Assembly (NCBI RefSeq): GCF_029931775.1
Contig: NC_079312.1
Location: 13,647,821-13,711,820 of the forward strand
Direction of reading: 5' to 3'
Source: Euleptes europaea
Taxonomy: Eukaryota; Chordata; Lepidosauria; Squamata; Sphaerodactylidae
Length of the DNA: 64,000 nucleotides
Shown here one piece after another: positions 41,353 through 52,402 of this stretch. The notes below the pieces were generated by a model. It ran no database searches, had not been told where the DNA came from, and saw only the letters and a program-made list of their open reading frames with translations. Numbering within the stretch: the stretch's first letter is position 1; every line of letters begins with the position of its first letter. The position numbers were made by a program, and so were the translations under genes.

Positions 41353-41661
41353 AATATGCAAATTTGAAGCTATAATAGAAGACACTAGAATGTAGAGAGT
41401 AGTTGTAATGATTTTGATAAGAAAGTAAAAGTGGAAATGGCCTTAAGAAATTAAATAATACTGAAGAAACCATAGTTTAAGTAGAAATGGCATAGATATC
41501 ATAATGTTAAATGTAAATTTTAGAAATAATAAGATGGCAGTATATTGTGACTTTAAGAATTGTTATACATCAACCCTGGAAGAAGCCCAATTTGTATATG
41601 AATGGGATGAATGTAGTGTTTGTTATGCTCGTTAAAATGTAATAAAATGTTTTTTTTTAAA
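41353..41661 (+). mobile_element. L1 3' tail, severely 5'-truncated
   Basis: AT-rich 3' UTR ending AATAAAATGTTTTTTTTTAA, flanked by TAACCACGACACTCTG (41337-41352) and TAACCACTACACTCTG (41662-41677), a 16-bp target duplication with one change. Confidence 0.7.
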
Positions 41662-41695
41662 TAACCACTACACTCTGCTGGCTCTTATGGCCCCT

Positions 41696-42300
41696 ATGGG
41701 GTCGCCATAAGTTGGCTGTCACTCAATGGCCAAAAAAGCCCCCAAAGCCTTCATAGCATTTCGACTATGTGCACAGGATTGCGGTCAAAGTAAAAGTAGT
41801 GGGGAAGTTGCAACAGAAAACCCTGGAATATAACAAGAGGAACAGGGCAGGGGCAGATTGGACATTGAGGCCACTGGGAAGAGCCCTGGTGGGCCGATGG
41901 GTTTTGGGGGGGGCCACACACCCCAGGACCACTGTATTCTAAAGAGAGAGGAGGGCATGAGCCAGAGCTGCAGGAAAAGAGGACTCTCCATACCAAGAAA
42001 CACAACTGCCTAGCCTCGCCAAGAGGCAGTGCTGAACTCATTGTATTTTTTCCTCCGATCTCCTTCAATCCAGAGCTGTGTGTTTCTACCTCCTAAACAT
42101 TGTACGTCCCAGTAACTGGATCCTGGGGGAAAGGTGTATTCTGTACCTTGCATTTGCTTACGAAATGAAGTGGATGATGCTCTTCCATTGTTCCTGCACA
42201 ATTCATTACAACTGGGCTATTTGCAGAAAGAAGAGGGTAAACAGACCAGCAAAAGACCAGATCTGCCTTCTCCCTTTCTACAGGTCACGCCTCTTAGTAT
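41696..42300. other. Non-coding stretch
   Basis: Apart from a short SINE-tail-like piece (TATGGGGTCGCCATAAGTTG, 41695-41730) no gene or repeat family was recognised. Confidence 0.4.
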
Positions 42301-42889
42301 TGTTATGGCAGAACTCAGGAGCTGGATTTTAGAGTTCAAGACACAAAGACCTCAGACCACTTTTCTTAGGAAAAACAAGGTTTATTTAGCAATTGCTAGT
42401 CCCAGCTTTCGCTCTTGTAAGTGATAAAAAAGAAAGCTCGGCCCCGAACAAAGGCATGCAAGACCTTTTATAATCTTTGGTTAGCTCATTATGCATTCTC
42501 TAAAATACGTCACCTATACATTATACTAATGATTGGTTTACAACTTTTACAGACATTTCATTGGGTTACAACATAAGGAAAAATCATAGGTTTACAGAAA
42601 TAGAGCAATATTTTAATTGGTCTAGATAATGCTTGTTTAAAGTTATTGTTAGTGCACCTGGTATTTCTATCTAGCTACAATTAATCTTTTCCTCCCTTAA
42701 CATCCCAGCCACCCTGGCGCCTCTGTCTGTTATTACATCCCTGGCCAGCCTTGAGATGAACAAACAGTATTGTATAGCTATCTCTTCTTGAATTCTTTTC
42801 TGTCTGTCTTTAACTTCTAAAAATATCTCTCCAGAGGTTCTCTGATTTTGGAGCTTTTAAATAATAATTTTCAATTTTTAACTCTCACA
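42301..42889 (-). mobile_element. Probable solo LTR of an endogenous retrovirus or LTR element
   Basis: On the minus strand the 589-bp block starts TGTGAGAGTT and ends CCATAACA. It carries a TATA-like ATTATAAAAGGTC, and about 100 bp further a poly(A) signal in TGCTAAATAAACC: the U3-R-U5 layout of an LTR. No flanking target duplication and no internal coding region were found. Old. Confidence 0.5.
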
Positions 42890-43044
42890 GGCTTGCTGCC
42901 TCAGTATGGTTCAGATTTGCACCTCAAATTTAAACTGTGGGAATAGTACTCAGGGAGGCAACAGCAGACCTCTTCCTTCTGAAAAGGTTTCTAAGGCAAT
43001 ATTGAAAGGGACCGTGGCTGCTTCTGCACTGGGAAGTTCCTCTT

Positions 43045-43470
43045 TCTGTTCATAGCATCATAGTGTTGGAAGGGACCACCAGGGTCATCTAGTCCAACCC
43101 CCTGCACAATGCAGGAAATTCACAACTATCTCCCCCCCCACACACACACACACAGTGACCCCTACTCCATGCCCAGAAGATGGCAAAGATAAAAAAACCT
43201 CCAGGATCCCTGGAGGAAAATTGCTTCCTGACCACAAAGTGGCGATAGGCATTACCCTGGGCATGTAAGAAGGGCCCCCGACTGCCAAGCACTGACACAA
43301 CCCTTCCTGCCCTCCCTCTCATGATCTGCCTAAGTTCACAGAATCAGCACTGCTGACAGATGGCCATCTAGCCGCTGCCTAAAAACCTCCAAAGAAGGAG
43401 AGCCCACCACCTCCCGAGGAAGCCTGTTCCACCGAGGAATTGCTCTAACTGCCAGGACAATCCCTCATTC
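43045..43470 (-). mobile_element. CR1-type LINE 3' end, second subfamily
   Basis: ATCATAGTGTTGGAAGGGAC, CATCTAGTCCAACCCCCTGC and ACAATGCAGGAAATTCACAA are the reverse of a common reptile CR1 3' UTR. Upstream, GGCCATCTAGCCGCTGCC and CCACCTCCCGAGGAAGCCTG correspond to the end of ORF2. Confidence 0.75.
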
Positions 43471-43771
43471 CTGCCAATGGGTTTCTTGGCAATTTTTAAA
43501 TCAGTAATAGGGATATCGTTATAGTCCTGGAACAATATAGCAATTTATCTATTACTGATAAAATAAAAAATAGCTGACGGAAAAGCCCGCTGGGCAGTTC
43601 AGTTCGAGGGGGAATGGTACCAGATGTGGTCAGGGACGTGTGGAAAACCTTCCTGCTCACAACTTCACCAAACCTGCTTTATCTTGCTGGAAATATTGAA
43701 CCAAAGCAGGTGTGGGGAAACTCACAGTGGAGCGGCGGGGGATGACGACGACCAGGAAGAGGAACAGCCGC

Positions 43772-43945
43772 ATAGGATTGCCAGCTCCGGGTTGGGAAAT
43801 ACCTGGAGATTTTGGGGGTGGAGCCTGAGGATGGTGAGGCTTGCAGAGGGGAGGGACTTCAATGCCATCGAGTCCAATTGCCAAAGCTGCCATTTTCTCC
43901 AGGGGAACTGATCTCCAGCCGCCACCTGGAGGTTGGCAACCCTAC
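43772..43945 (-). mobile_element. TAGGGTTGCC-type hAT MITE
   Basis: ATAGGATTGCCAGCTCCGGG to GGAGGTTGGCAACCCTA, with GGGACTTCAATGCCATCGAG in the middle. Confidence 0.8.
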
Positions 43946-45650
43946 AGCCACATGATGATGTTGGGAAGAAGTCCCGCAAAGAACGGCTGCAGTTTTTGGG
44001 GGTGGGTAAAGGAGACCTCCATATGGAAGCAGCAGTAACAGCAAAGGGCCCTTCGGCACATTTCACAGCGCAACACTATGCATGTTTACTCTGAAGTCAG
44101 TCCCATGTTATTCAGTGCGGCTCTCTTCCAGGTGAGTGCTTTTAGCCTTAGCCTTCCTGTCCAACTAAACTATCATTAACTTGTATCAGAAACCTGTCAG
44201 CTGATCCATAAAAGCCACCAGGGAGGCAGAGAGGGAGATTCCTCCTTGTTGGCAAGGAGCTCCTCAGCAACAGAGTAGACTGAAAATAAAACCAGACTGG
44301 ATGTTCCTAATCAGGAGTGTTTCTGCACAGCTTATTTGCCCTGAGTTAGACACTGCTGGGAAGTGGGTTTATTTATTTGCTCAGAATATTTCTATTCCAC
44401 CTCTTTCAGAGTCCTGCTCGAGGCAGCTTACAACTGAAAAACTACCACCACAACAAGCCATTTGCCTTATGCAGCATAAAAAATAGAGCGGACCTTAAAA
44501 CGATAACATAAAACCCCTAAATTAAAAACCCCTTAAAAGATTTCTTTTATGGCCAGGTGCCTGAAAGAAAGCAAAGTAGGCACCAGGCAAGCATCAAGGG
44601 GGAGGGTGTTCCAGAGGCAAGGGGACCACCCCATAAAATACCCCGCCTCCGGCTGCCATCTGCCTTACTTCCGACTGCAGGGGCACAGAAAGCAGGGCTT
44701 GAGAGGCAGACCTTAACTGGCGGGCTGCGCAGCTCCTACTTCCCACCGCTTCATGGTGCATTTGTGCACATCCCTGGGTTTCCCCAGCTTTTCTCTGATC
44801 TTTCTCAAACCCTGCTTTGCTCTGACGTTTTGGGAAAGATCACAGTGAAGGCCCAGTGGCTGCCATGTGGGTGGGAAAATTCAGATTTTTCTGGCCCCAC
44901 CCACACCCATTCCTCCCTGCCCAGTAGCCATTTCCTCTCTCTACCGCAGGTTTTTCTTTTTTTGAAACCAGCAGCTTAATAGTGTTATATCGATATACTG
45001 TGATACCAACATATGCATCAGGTCCTGTGAATTCTCAGCTTTCTTAAAAAAAAAATAAAAAAAAATCTCTGTCTTCTTTCCTTGAGGAGATATAGGGGGA
45101 GGGAAGCATATTTCTACAATGAAATGGGATAGATATTTACTTTAAAAAAATTAAAGTTGGGAACTCAGAGAACATGATTCATATTTTGGTATAATGGTAT
45201 ATCGATATAATGCTATTAAATTGCTGCTTTTGAAAAAAAAAAAAAACCTACCAGGGAAACCTGCTGTGTGGAAACCCTGATTCCATTGGGATGTATTAGC
45301 AGCTGCAGCAGCAACTGAGAAACTACACAATCCGGTCCCCAAATGGAAAACACCTAGATGAAATGGCTGCTGAAGCTTTTATAGGGCTTTTCCGCAGCAG
45401 GTTTTTGCTGTAGCTTAGCTTCTTAACTATATCATTGGTTTCCCCCACCACCTCCCGCCTTCCTTTACGTAGACAGTGTTGTTTGATCTCCTGAATTTTT
45501 TCTGCCTTTAAATGAAAACTAATTAGCTGAACAAAATGATGTTGTGAGTGTGTATACAATGATGCGGTTAAGCCAAGTAGCAGCAAAAATCCCATGTGGA
45601 AAAGCTCACAGTCTGAGGGGTAAAAAAAACACTGTACACTCAGGCTGTTA
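43946..45650. other. Non-coding region with unclassified repeats
   Basis: 44068-44140 (CTATGCATGTTTACTCTGAA, AGTCAGTCCCATGTTATTC) and 44360-44700 (TTATTTGCTCAGAATATTTC, GTCCTGCTCGAGGCAGCTTA) look like interspersed repeats common in reptiles that I cannot place in a family. The rest has A-rich runs and no gene. It lies 3' of the minus-strand gene 2. Confidence 0.4.
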
Positions 45651-45732
45651 ACTCCCCTAATGTCATTTGTGGATTCTCTGGTGATTAACCAGTACACTCT
45701 TGTAACAAAAGTCTTTTCCACACTGGGGGCAT

Positions 45733-46370
45733 TCATAAGGTCTCTTTCTTCCGTGACTTCAAATCATCCGTCTGAGAAAATCTTTTACCGCCTCTGAACG
45801 GTTTCTCTCCTGTATGGATTCTCAGATGTCTGATCATATTTTTCTTCCACTTTATGCGTTTCCCACACACGGAGCATGTGTAAGTTGCTTGTTCTTGGGT
45901 GAAATCATACATTCTCTCTCCCCTGTGGCTTCTCCGATGCCTCACTAGATTAACTTCTTTGGGGAAACTCCCCCTGCGCTTGGGGCATTTGTAGGATTTC
46001 TCTCCTGTAGAGATTCTCTGATGTTCATCAGGGCCTGAGTTTTCTGAATTGGAATATTCATCTCGGTCCCCTCCAGTGAGTTCCGAAACAAGTCCTGATG
46101 TGAGGTGGTACCTTCGACCGTACCTGGAGACCAAGGGCATCCTGTTGTTTGTGTTTGCTGTGTGAATTCTGTTGGAAGAAGCACTAAAATTTTCTCTGGA
46201 TTCATATTCTCCCCTCAGCTGTTGCTTCCTCATCCTCCTCTTGGGCTTGCATCTTTCCTCGTGAATCTCAACCATCACCAGCGTATCCTCTTGGGTCATC
46301 TTTGGGTCTCCTGGTTTAATTCCTCTATGAGAAGGATTCACCACTTTAAATTGACTGCCCTTCTTGTCAC
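45733..46370 (-). CDS. Terminal zinc-finger exon of SCAN gene 2, decayed finger array
   Basis: It begins after GTCTCTTGCAG at 46371 in phase 1 as [17 protein letters not shown], then [19 protein letters not shown] and [16 protein letters not shown], a spacer type shared with gene 3. The fingers are poor. One has lost its second cysteine ([19 protein letters not shown]) and one is complete ([19 protein letters not shown]). The next has lost its cysteines and shifts frame ([15 protein letters not shown], then a TGA). A further complete finger ([20 protein letters not shown]) lies in the other frame at about 45655-45732. With one or two usable fingers, DNA binding is doubtful. The exon may be a pseudo-exon, or the product may act mainly through SCAN. 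Confidence 0.6.
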
Positions 46371-47031
46371 CTGCAAGAGACGGAGGGCGGAATTTTATAA
46401 CCATCTTTGGACTGGCTTTTGCCTCCACCTCAGGTTCCCAGCATCTTGGAGGGAAAAAAATACTCTGCCCCCTTGATAGATGCTTCATGGGAATTTATTT
46501 ACCAGGTGATGTGATTTACCTCCATGCCATGAAAATCTTCAGCTGCCCATTCCCACACAATAGACTTCTGTTGGGCAGGACGTTTCCCCCTTCTAAGTTG
46601 TCAATAACCCTACTTCCACACTAACTCATGACCATGGACAACATGGGTTCCAAGTCAGCTGACTGTGTAAGTGCATTCAACTGCTTTCTGTTCTTTTTTA
46701 ACCCTCTTTTTTAAAAAGGGGGGATTTTTTTTAAAACCCCAGGTTGGAGAAAAATCTCTTTTCTGTCAGTGTGGCCCTAATCTGTGGATTTAAGCATTCA
46801 CAGATGGGGAACACAGTTGAGAATTAGACATATGGATGATTAGAGAAGATTTTAGCAGGTATTTTCTTCTTCTGCAGAATTCGTTCTGCTTCTTCGAGCT
46901 TTGGAAAAGCAGAAGAATCTGTGTAAAGTACTTCCAGATATGAAGGTGGGAGTGTTCCCCAGCTCTTCAATGGAACTCTGGAGCCGTTCCTAAAATGCTA
47001 CAAAACCCCATAGATTTCTCAAGCTTTTTAC

Positions 47032-47151
47032 CTAAAGCTTGGCCTGGGAATTTTTCACATTCCTCTGGGAGCTGAACAAACATTTCTTCCTCTTTCTCCA
47101 GCTGGAAGCGGTGGTCAGACCTGGGAACCAAATGTCGCTCTTCAGAGCAGA
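47032..47151 (-). CDS. Linker exon 3 of SCAN gene 2
   Basis: The acceptor is TTCTTTCTCAG and the donor TTTAG|GTAAAA. At 120 nt it is phase 1 to phase 1, fitting both neighbours. It codes CSEERHLVPRSDHRFQLEK, EEEMFVQLPEECEKFPGQAL. The equivalent exon of gene 3 (61134-61241) reads VPRPDFSSLPEKKEVMFIQ. It is a conserved acidic linker of reptile SCAN genes with no known activity. The 3' neighbour intron is 46371-47031. Confidence 0.7.
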   Translation of the reverse strand, partial: SALKSDIWFPGLTTASSWRKRKKCLFSSQRNVKNSQAKL

Positions 47152-47600
47152 CTGAGAAAGAATAAATGCTGGTGTATTTAGGCACAAAACAAACATAAAT
47201 CGCGGCTTTTTCGCTTTTTGATCAATGAAATCAAAGTACAAAATGAAACAGAACAATGTCACATTCATTGATATTGCACATGACTATGAGGTAAATTTGT
47301 GACTAAACAACCTGCATCCAGTCCAGAAGCTGCTGGGCTTCTTGTCCCTTGAGACAAATATCACTGTTTTCTAGGGCTGTCAACTGGCTTGGAGAAAATT
47401 ATCCTGCCCGTTAATATAACAGAAGGTTAGTCACCAGATGATGTTATTCACCTCCATGCCATGAAACAAGTCAGCTCCTCATTTCAACACATTAAGCCCC
47501 TGTTAAAGGGGCAAGATATTTTTCCTTTGTTTGTTGGCAACCCTAATCTGAGGCGTTATCGAGTATGCAACTTTTAACTGAAGTGTGGTGGATGGCGGAG

Positions 47601-47790
47601 GGGTTGTAGCGTGGCTCAGTGGCAAACTATCTGCGTTGCATGCCAAAGGTTCAATACCTGGTATCTCCAGGGGAAAGGACCAGGTAGCAGGTGATGTGAA
47701 AGACCCTGGAGAGCCGCTGCCAGTCTGAATAGACAATACTGACCTTGATGGACTGAGGGTCTGATTCAGTATATGGTGGTTTCGCATGTG
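47601..47790 (+). mobile_element. tRNA-derived SINE
   Basis: Head GGGTTGTAGCGTGGCTCAGT, B box GGTTCAATACC, body GGTAGCAGGTGATGTGAAAG, GAGCCGCTGCCAGTCTGAAT and GGGTCTGATTCAGTATA. A squamate SINE family distinct from the one at 14146. Confidence 0.75.
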
Positions 47791-48077
47791 TGGGTGGCTA
47801 TAAAAACAGGGCCTTTTCTGTGGGTGCACCTTGCTCATGGAACTCCTCACTACTATATGCCTTTTCCTTTCCGTTGTAAGGATTCGGGTGCCAAGTGTTT
47901 TGTGTACTCCTGCATTTGCGTCCATGTAGGTGGCTAGTTTTCTTTCCTAATTCAATGGCTTCGGTTTTATCACAACCACAGTTAATCTTATGCTTATTGA
48001 TATCCTCTTGCCTTTATTTCTGGCATATTGAAATGTTTTAAAATTGATGCCGAACTTATGCAATTGTTGACGTTCTT

Positions 48078-48440
48078 CTTAAGAACATAAGAAAGGCCCT
48101 GCTGGATCAGACCAAGGTCCATCAAGTCCAGCAGTCTGTTCACACAGTGGCCAACTAGGTGCCTCTAGGAAGCCCCCAAACAAGACGACTGCAGCAGCAT
48201 TACCCTGCCTGTGTTCCACAGCACCTAATACATTCGGCATGCTCTTCTGATCCTCTGAGAGAATAGGGATGCATCATGACAAGTATCCATTATAACTAGT
48301 AGCCATGAATACCCCTCTCCTCCATGATCATGTCCACTCCCCTCTTAAAGCCTTCCAATTTGGTAGCCGTTATCCTGGGGCAGGGAGTTCCACAATTTAA
48401 TTATGCGTTGTGTAAAGAAATACTTCCTTTTATCAGTTTT
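48078..48440 (-). mobile_element. CR1-type LINE, 3' end
   Basis: AAGAACATAAGAAAGGCCCT, CCATCAAGTCCAGCAGTCTG, then the ORF2 end (TCCTCCATGATCATGTCCAC, GGGGCAGGGAGTTCCACAAT). Same subfamily as 260-700. Confidence 0.85.
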
Positions 48441-48862
48441 GAAATTCAATATTGTTACTGATTTCATCTATTTTTGTTGACTGCAATTTGCTTATATCCT
48501 GATTCCCACCAACCCACCCTCCCAATATGCTGCCTTCAAAGTTTTGTGGCTGTGAGACAGAATACGAAGTACCTAAACAGACAAGTGAACAAATGCCTTC
48601 GTTGACAGCAGTCACCATTTCCACACTCATCTAAGACCTATTTACATGCCTAGCAACTAACATAAAAGGAGACAAAAAGGGTTGCCTTAACAATTCTGCA
48701 TGCAAAGAAAACAGAAAGTGCCTGGAAGGAAGAGGGAGGCAAGAGGTAATGGAGAGATCAGAAAGAGGCTCATGGAAAGAAAGCTCCTTTGCAAAGTATG
48801 GGTTGCCGTTTGCTCAGCTATAGTCAACATATTAAAACTCATTAACATTGTGTTAACTGGCA

Positions 48863-49215
48863 TGGTGTAGGGTTTAGCATGTCAGACTAGGATCTGGGAC
48901 ACCTGAGTTCAAATCCATGCTCTGCCATGGAAGCTTGCTGGGCAACCTTTTATTATTATTTAAAGTATTTATTAGCTGCTTCTCCCCCCCATATTAAAGA
49001 CCTCAAGGCAGTTGACTGTTGGAAGATAAAACACGCAAAATAAAATACATTAAAATATTTTTAAAGGATTTAAAATCACCTTGGGCCAGACTCTCTGTCT
49101 CAGCTCAAACCTACCTCACCGTGTTGTTGTTGTGAGGATGAAACGGAAAACAGGAGAATGATGTAAACCATGCTGAGTCTCTATTAGGGGATAAAGTGGA
49201 GCTTAAATACCTTAA
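48863..49215 (+). mobile_element. CORE-type tRNA SINE with an insertion
   Basis: Head GGCATGGTGTAGGGTTTAGC, CTGAGTTCAAATCC, GCTTGCTGGGCAACCT. An insert (about 48949-49082) with GTATTTATTAGCTGCTTCTC follows, then the core CTTGGGCCAGACTCTCTGTC and GTTGTTGTTGTGAGGATGAA. The order matches MIR-like CORE-SINEs. Confidence 0.65.
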
Positions 49216-49357
49216 TGAAGTGTTTTGCATCACATATAGGTAGAATTTAACTTAAGAGCAGATCTACCTATCTCTATCTCTGCTTTCAGATTTTTAGAGA
49301 TAGCTATCATGATAGTTACTGATTAATTGGCCCTGAGTGGACGAAATGCTTATCAAC

Positions 49358-49900
49358 ATGGTGCAGTGGTTAGAGGGTTGGATTAAGATCTGGGAGACAG
49401 AAATTCAAATCTCCACTCTCCCTGGAAACATGCTGGGTGACCTTGGGTCAGTAACTCTTTCAGCCTAACCTACCTCACAGGCAGTAGAAGACAGCAAGAG
49501 TCCAGTAGCACCTTAAGGACTACCAAGATTTCTGGCAGGGTATGCGCTTTCGTGAGCCACAGCTCACTCCTTCAGATACAGCTAAAATGTGATTCCATCT
49601 ATCCTTAAGTAGGGAAGAGTGAATTAGACACACAATGGAAATGTGAATGTCAAAAGCAAGTAAATGACTTTAGCAGGCATGATTGGATTAGGTGTGATAT
49701 GCGGAGGGGTACTAGGTGTGGAGAAATTAGCATTGGTAATGAGACAGGAATCTCAGATCTCTATTCAATCCAGGTGAATGCATCATCTTTACTTTACAGG
49801 GTTGTTGTTGTGAAGATACACTGCAGAACAGGACAGAGATGTAAGCTATACTGAGTCTCTGTTGGGAAGAATGGTGAGTTATAAATGATGCTGATCAAGA
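49358..49900 (+). mobile_element. CORE-type tRNA SINE, split
   Basis: Head ATGGTGCAGTGGTTAGAGGG, core TGCTGGGTGACCTTGGGTCA and CAGCCTAACCTACCTCACAG. After an insertion it continues as GGTTGTTGTTGTGAAGATAC and AAGCTATACTGAGTCTCTGT. Confidence 0.7.
49482..49798 (-). mobile_element. Penelope-type tail inserted in the SINE, hammerhead-like core
   Basis: On the minus strand CTGAAGGAGTGAGCTGTGGC and TCACGAAAGCGCATACCCTG (about 49540-49576) form a hammerhead-like core: CTGAAGG, a perfect six-base stem GTGAGC/GCTCAC with a TGTG loop, then GAAA. CTTAAGGTGCTACTGGACTC follows, the 3' end of a widespread reptile repeat. TACCTCACAG and TACTTTACAG flank it. Assignment to Penelope is inference. Confidence 0.5.
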
Positions 49901-49917
49901 AAAACAAATAAAATTAC

Positions 49918-50038
49918 CCAAAGGATATACTTTCCCGCCATCCCCCGGCAGGACTTGCCAGAACATGGTCTTTTGGCCCGGCTGTGTCTCCTCCACAATG
50001 TGCAAAGACACGCCCATCTCCTCACAGTCCATCTGTGC
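49918..50038 (-). CDS. Linker exon 2 of SCAN gene 2
   Basis: The acceptor is CCTGTTTTTAG and the donor TTTGG|GTAATT. The 121-nt exon runs from phase 0, matching the end of the SCAN exon, to phase 1, matching the next exon. It codes AQMDCEEMGVSLHIVEETQ, then PGQKTMFWQVLPGDGGKVY. The GQKTMFWQVL block is shared exactly with gene 3 (63347-63473) and marks this SCAN subfamily. The function of the block is unknown. Confidence 0.75.
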
Positions 50039-50291
50039 CTAAAAACAGGGAAACAGACATCCTCGTTCAGATAGAGGATAATCAGAAGGCATGCGTATCA
50101 GAGGCGAGATGCATTTGCTCCCCTCTCAGACAACTGATTCCTAAAGAAGGTAAAAACAAAAGAACAGCGACTCTAGTATGTGTATTTTGATGGAACGCAT
50201 GCAGAGTGCTCAAGGGCACACACAGTGGAATTTACCTGGTGTCTGTGCTACTGAGGAAATAAAGTTACTCAGAGCCTTAGCAATCTAGTGT

Positions 50292-50585
50292 GTGTGTGTG
50301 TGTGTGAAGTGCTATCAAGTCACTTCCGACTGATGGTGACCCTATGAATTAATGACCTCCAAAAGGTTCCATAGTTAACAGCCTTGCTCAGGTCTTTCAA
50401 ACTGAAGCTGTGGCTTCCTTTATTGAGTCAATCCATCTCATGCTGCTCTTCCTCTTTTCCTGCCTTCGCCTTTTTCTAGCATTATTGTCTTTTCCAGTGA
50501 GTCTAGCCTTCTCGTGAGGTGGCCAAAATATGACAGCCTCAGTTGAGTAATTTTAGCTTCTAGGGAGAGTTCAGCATTGATTTGA
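50292..50585 (-). mobile_element. RTE/BovB-type LINE, 3' end
   Basis: In reverse, AATTACTCAACTGAGGCTGT, CATATTTTGGCCACCTCACG and GACTCACTGGAAAAGACAAT code for the C-terminus of a BovB-like ORF2. The left end GTGAAGTGCTATCAAGTCAC is the tail shared with Sauria SINEs. Confidence 0.75.
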
Positions 50586-50953
50586 CCTACAACTCACTGA
50601 TTTGTCTTTTTGGCGATCCACAGTATCTATAAATCTCTCTTCCAATATCACATTTCACACATAACCTTGGCCTTGCCAGAACGTCACCCACCTCAGTCAG
50701 CTCTTCTTTAACCACTTCCTGTGCTTCTGGAGAAAGCAGGAGACTAGGGAGGCTCATGTTTTTGGTTCCATGACCTGGGAAGGACAGAGGGTGGATTTCA
50801 GAAGGGGAATAATTCCTTCTATACCATAACCAGAGGAAAAAGAGAAGTTTCCAGTCCCTGTAACAGTTGTGTGCTAAGGGAATTTGGACAGAGGGAGGAC
50901 GGCAGCTTGCCAGGTAGGCAGTGGAATGTGACAAAATTTCCTCTTCCACATAA

Positions 50954-51161
50954 CTAGGGTTGCCAGCCTCCAGGTGCTGGCTGGAGATCTCCTGCTATTA
51001 CGACTGATCTCCAGCCAATAGAGATCAGTCCACCTGGAGAAAATGGCTGCTTTGGCAATTCCACTCTATGGCATTGAAGTCCCTCCCCTCCCCAAACCCT
51101 GCCCTCCTCAGGCTCCGCCACAAAACCTCCTGCTAGTGGTGAAGAGGGACCTGGCAACCCT
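50954..51161 (+). mobile_element. TAGGGTTGCC-type hAT MITE, complete copy
   Basis: TAGGGTTGCCAGCCTCCAGG to GACCTGGCAACCCTA, flanked by CACATAAC and CACACAAC (8 bp, one mismatch). Together with 52868-53076 it fixes the family as hAT. Confidence 0.88.
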
Positions 51162-51833
51162 ACACACAACTGATAAAGGCTGGGGGAATGTCCTCCTCAG
51201 CACTTGTTCACCCTACAAAGAGACTGTCAGAGACTTAGGGCCGAACTTTACGTTACTGTTTTTTTAAAGAGTTGGGTCTGAGCTCCCTGGACCCAACTAG
51301 GATTCTTTAGCTGCACAGCAGTTGTGAGGAACGCCTTCTAAAAAACAAAAAGGAGAGCCCAAACAGGCTCAGAATGGTGCCGTAGGCTGAAGAAGAGCTC
51401 CTGCTTCCTCTGCCCCAAGCCATTCTCCTGTGCGAAAACTGCACTGGGGTGAGTTATTTCCCCAGTTTTGTTGCTCCATGTGGAATATTTGTGTGTGTGA
51501 AGCAGCAAAATAACTCCTCCCCTGCAATTTTTGCACAGGAAAACAGCTGGAGGGGAGGCAAGAGGTTTCCTCCCCTCATGGTTTTTTCTAAGATTGACTG
51601 ATCATGTACTTCTATGCAGACCTGTTTCAAATGAAGAATGTGAGTTATATATACAAACTAGAACTGCAGCATTTTGTGTTAAAGAGAGGAGAGAAACTTG
51701 CTTTCAGTTATTGATATCCCGCCTTCCCACTGGCAATCAGAGTTATCAGACCTCTTTACATCTTCCGTCAAGGGGGCATTTTTATCAGGGCAACTTAAAA
51801 AATTATTTTATTTTATTAGATTTACAACCCGCT
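51162..51833. other. Non-coding intron sequence
   Basis: Nothing recognised. It lies between linker exon 2 and the SCAN exon of gene 2. Confidence 0.4.
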
Positions 51834-52164
51834 CTCTTCCCAGCTGTAACCAGGCTCAGAGCAGCTAGCAGTCACTCAACAAGTCAGTATTATACACAAA
51901 ACTTCAATAAATCTTAAAAACCACTAAAATCCACGATTTAACAATAAAGCTGTATAAAAACCATTAAATTGATCTGCACATATTTCTAACACACTGGGCT
52001 CTTCCCAGCTGTAACCGGGCTCAGAGCAGCTAACAGTCACTGAACAAGTCAGTATTATACACAAAACTTCAATAAATCTTAAAAACCACTAAAATCCACA
52101 ATTTAACAATAAGGCTGTATAAAAAACCATTAAATTGATCTGCACATATTTCTAACACACTGGG
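51834..52164 (+). repeat. 165-bp tandem duplication, two units
   Basis: Units from 51834 and 51999 both start CTCTTCCCAGCTGTAACC and end TTTCTAACACACTGGGCT. They differ at about six positions, so the duplication is recent. Each contains an AATAAATC motif. Confidence 0.9.
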
Positions 52165-52263
52165 CTGTAGTGAGCAGGGGGAAAGTACAGCAATCCACAC
52201 ACTGCCAAGCGATGAAATAAAGTCCCCTTTAAGACAAAAATATATTTGTTTCACACATCTGTT

Positions 52264-52400
52264 AAATGCACAGGACAATGGGGTTGCCATCTCAAGGTTT
52301 GTACATTCCTGGAGATTTGGGGGTTAGCGCCTGGGGAGAACAGGATTTAGGGAGTGGAGAGACCTCAGAAGGGTTGCCAACCTCCGGGTATTAGTTGAAG
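52264..52400 (-). mobile_element. MITE fragments, eroded
   Basis: GGGGTTGCCATCTCAAGG with GAGATTTGGGGGTTAGCGCC (52280-52370), and GGTTGCCAACCTCCGGGTAT (52374-52400). Remnants of two copies of the TAGGGTTGCC family at the start of a cluster. Confidence 0.5.
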
Positions 52401-52402
52401 AT

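Larger units (their letters stand above)
40090..41695 (-). mobile_element. tRNA-derived CORE-type SINE, split by a hAT and an L1 tail
   Basis: On the minus strand the SINE reads GAGCCAGCAGAGTGTAGTGG (41695 side), AGTGTCAGATTAGG, CCCAGGTTCGAATCCCCACT (B box) and GGGCCAGTCACACACACATT (core). It is cut by hAT D (40224-41320) and an L1 fragment (41353-41661), each with its own target duplication. About 210 bp of SINE remain. Confidence 0.75.

Noticed and set aside
46105-46476. Plus-strand frame of 123 codons
   Set aside because: Antisense to the gene-2 finger exon spacer.
50698-50772. Candidate extra exon of gene 2 coding MSLPSLLLSPEAQEVVKEEL
   Set aside because: It has an acceptor-like CTTCCCAG, but its only open phase does not match the SCAN exon (phase 0). 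The exon at 49918-50038 fits directly.
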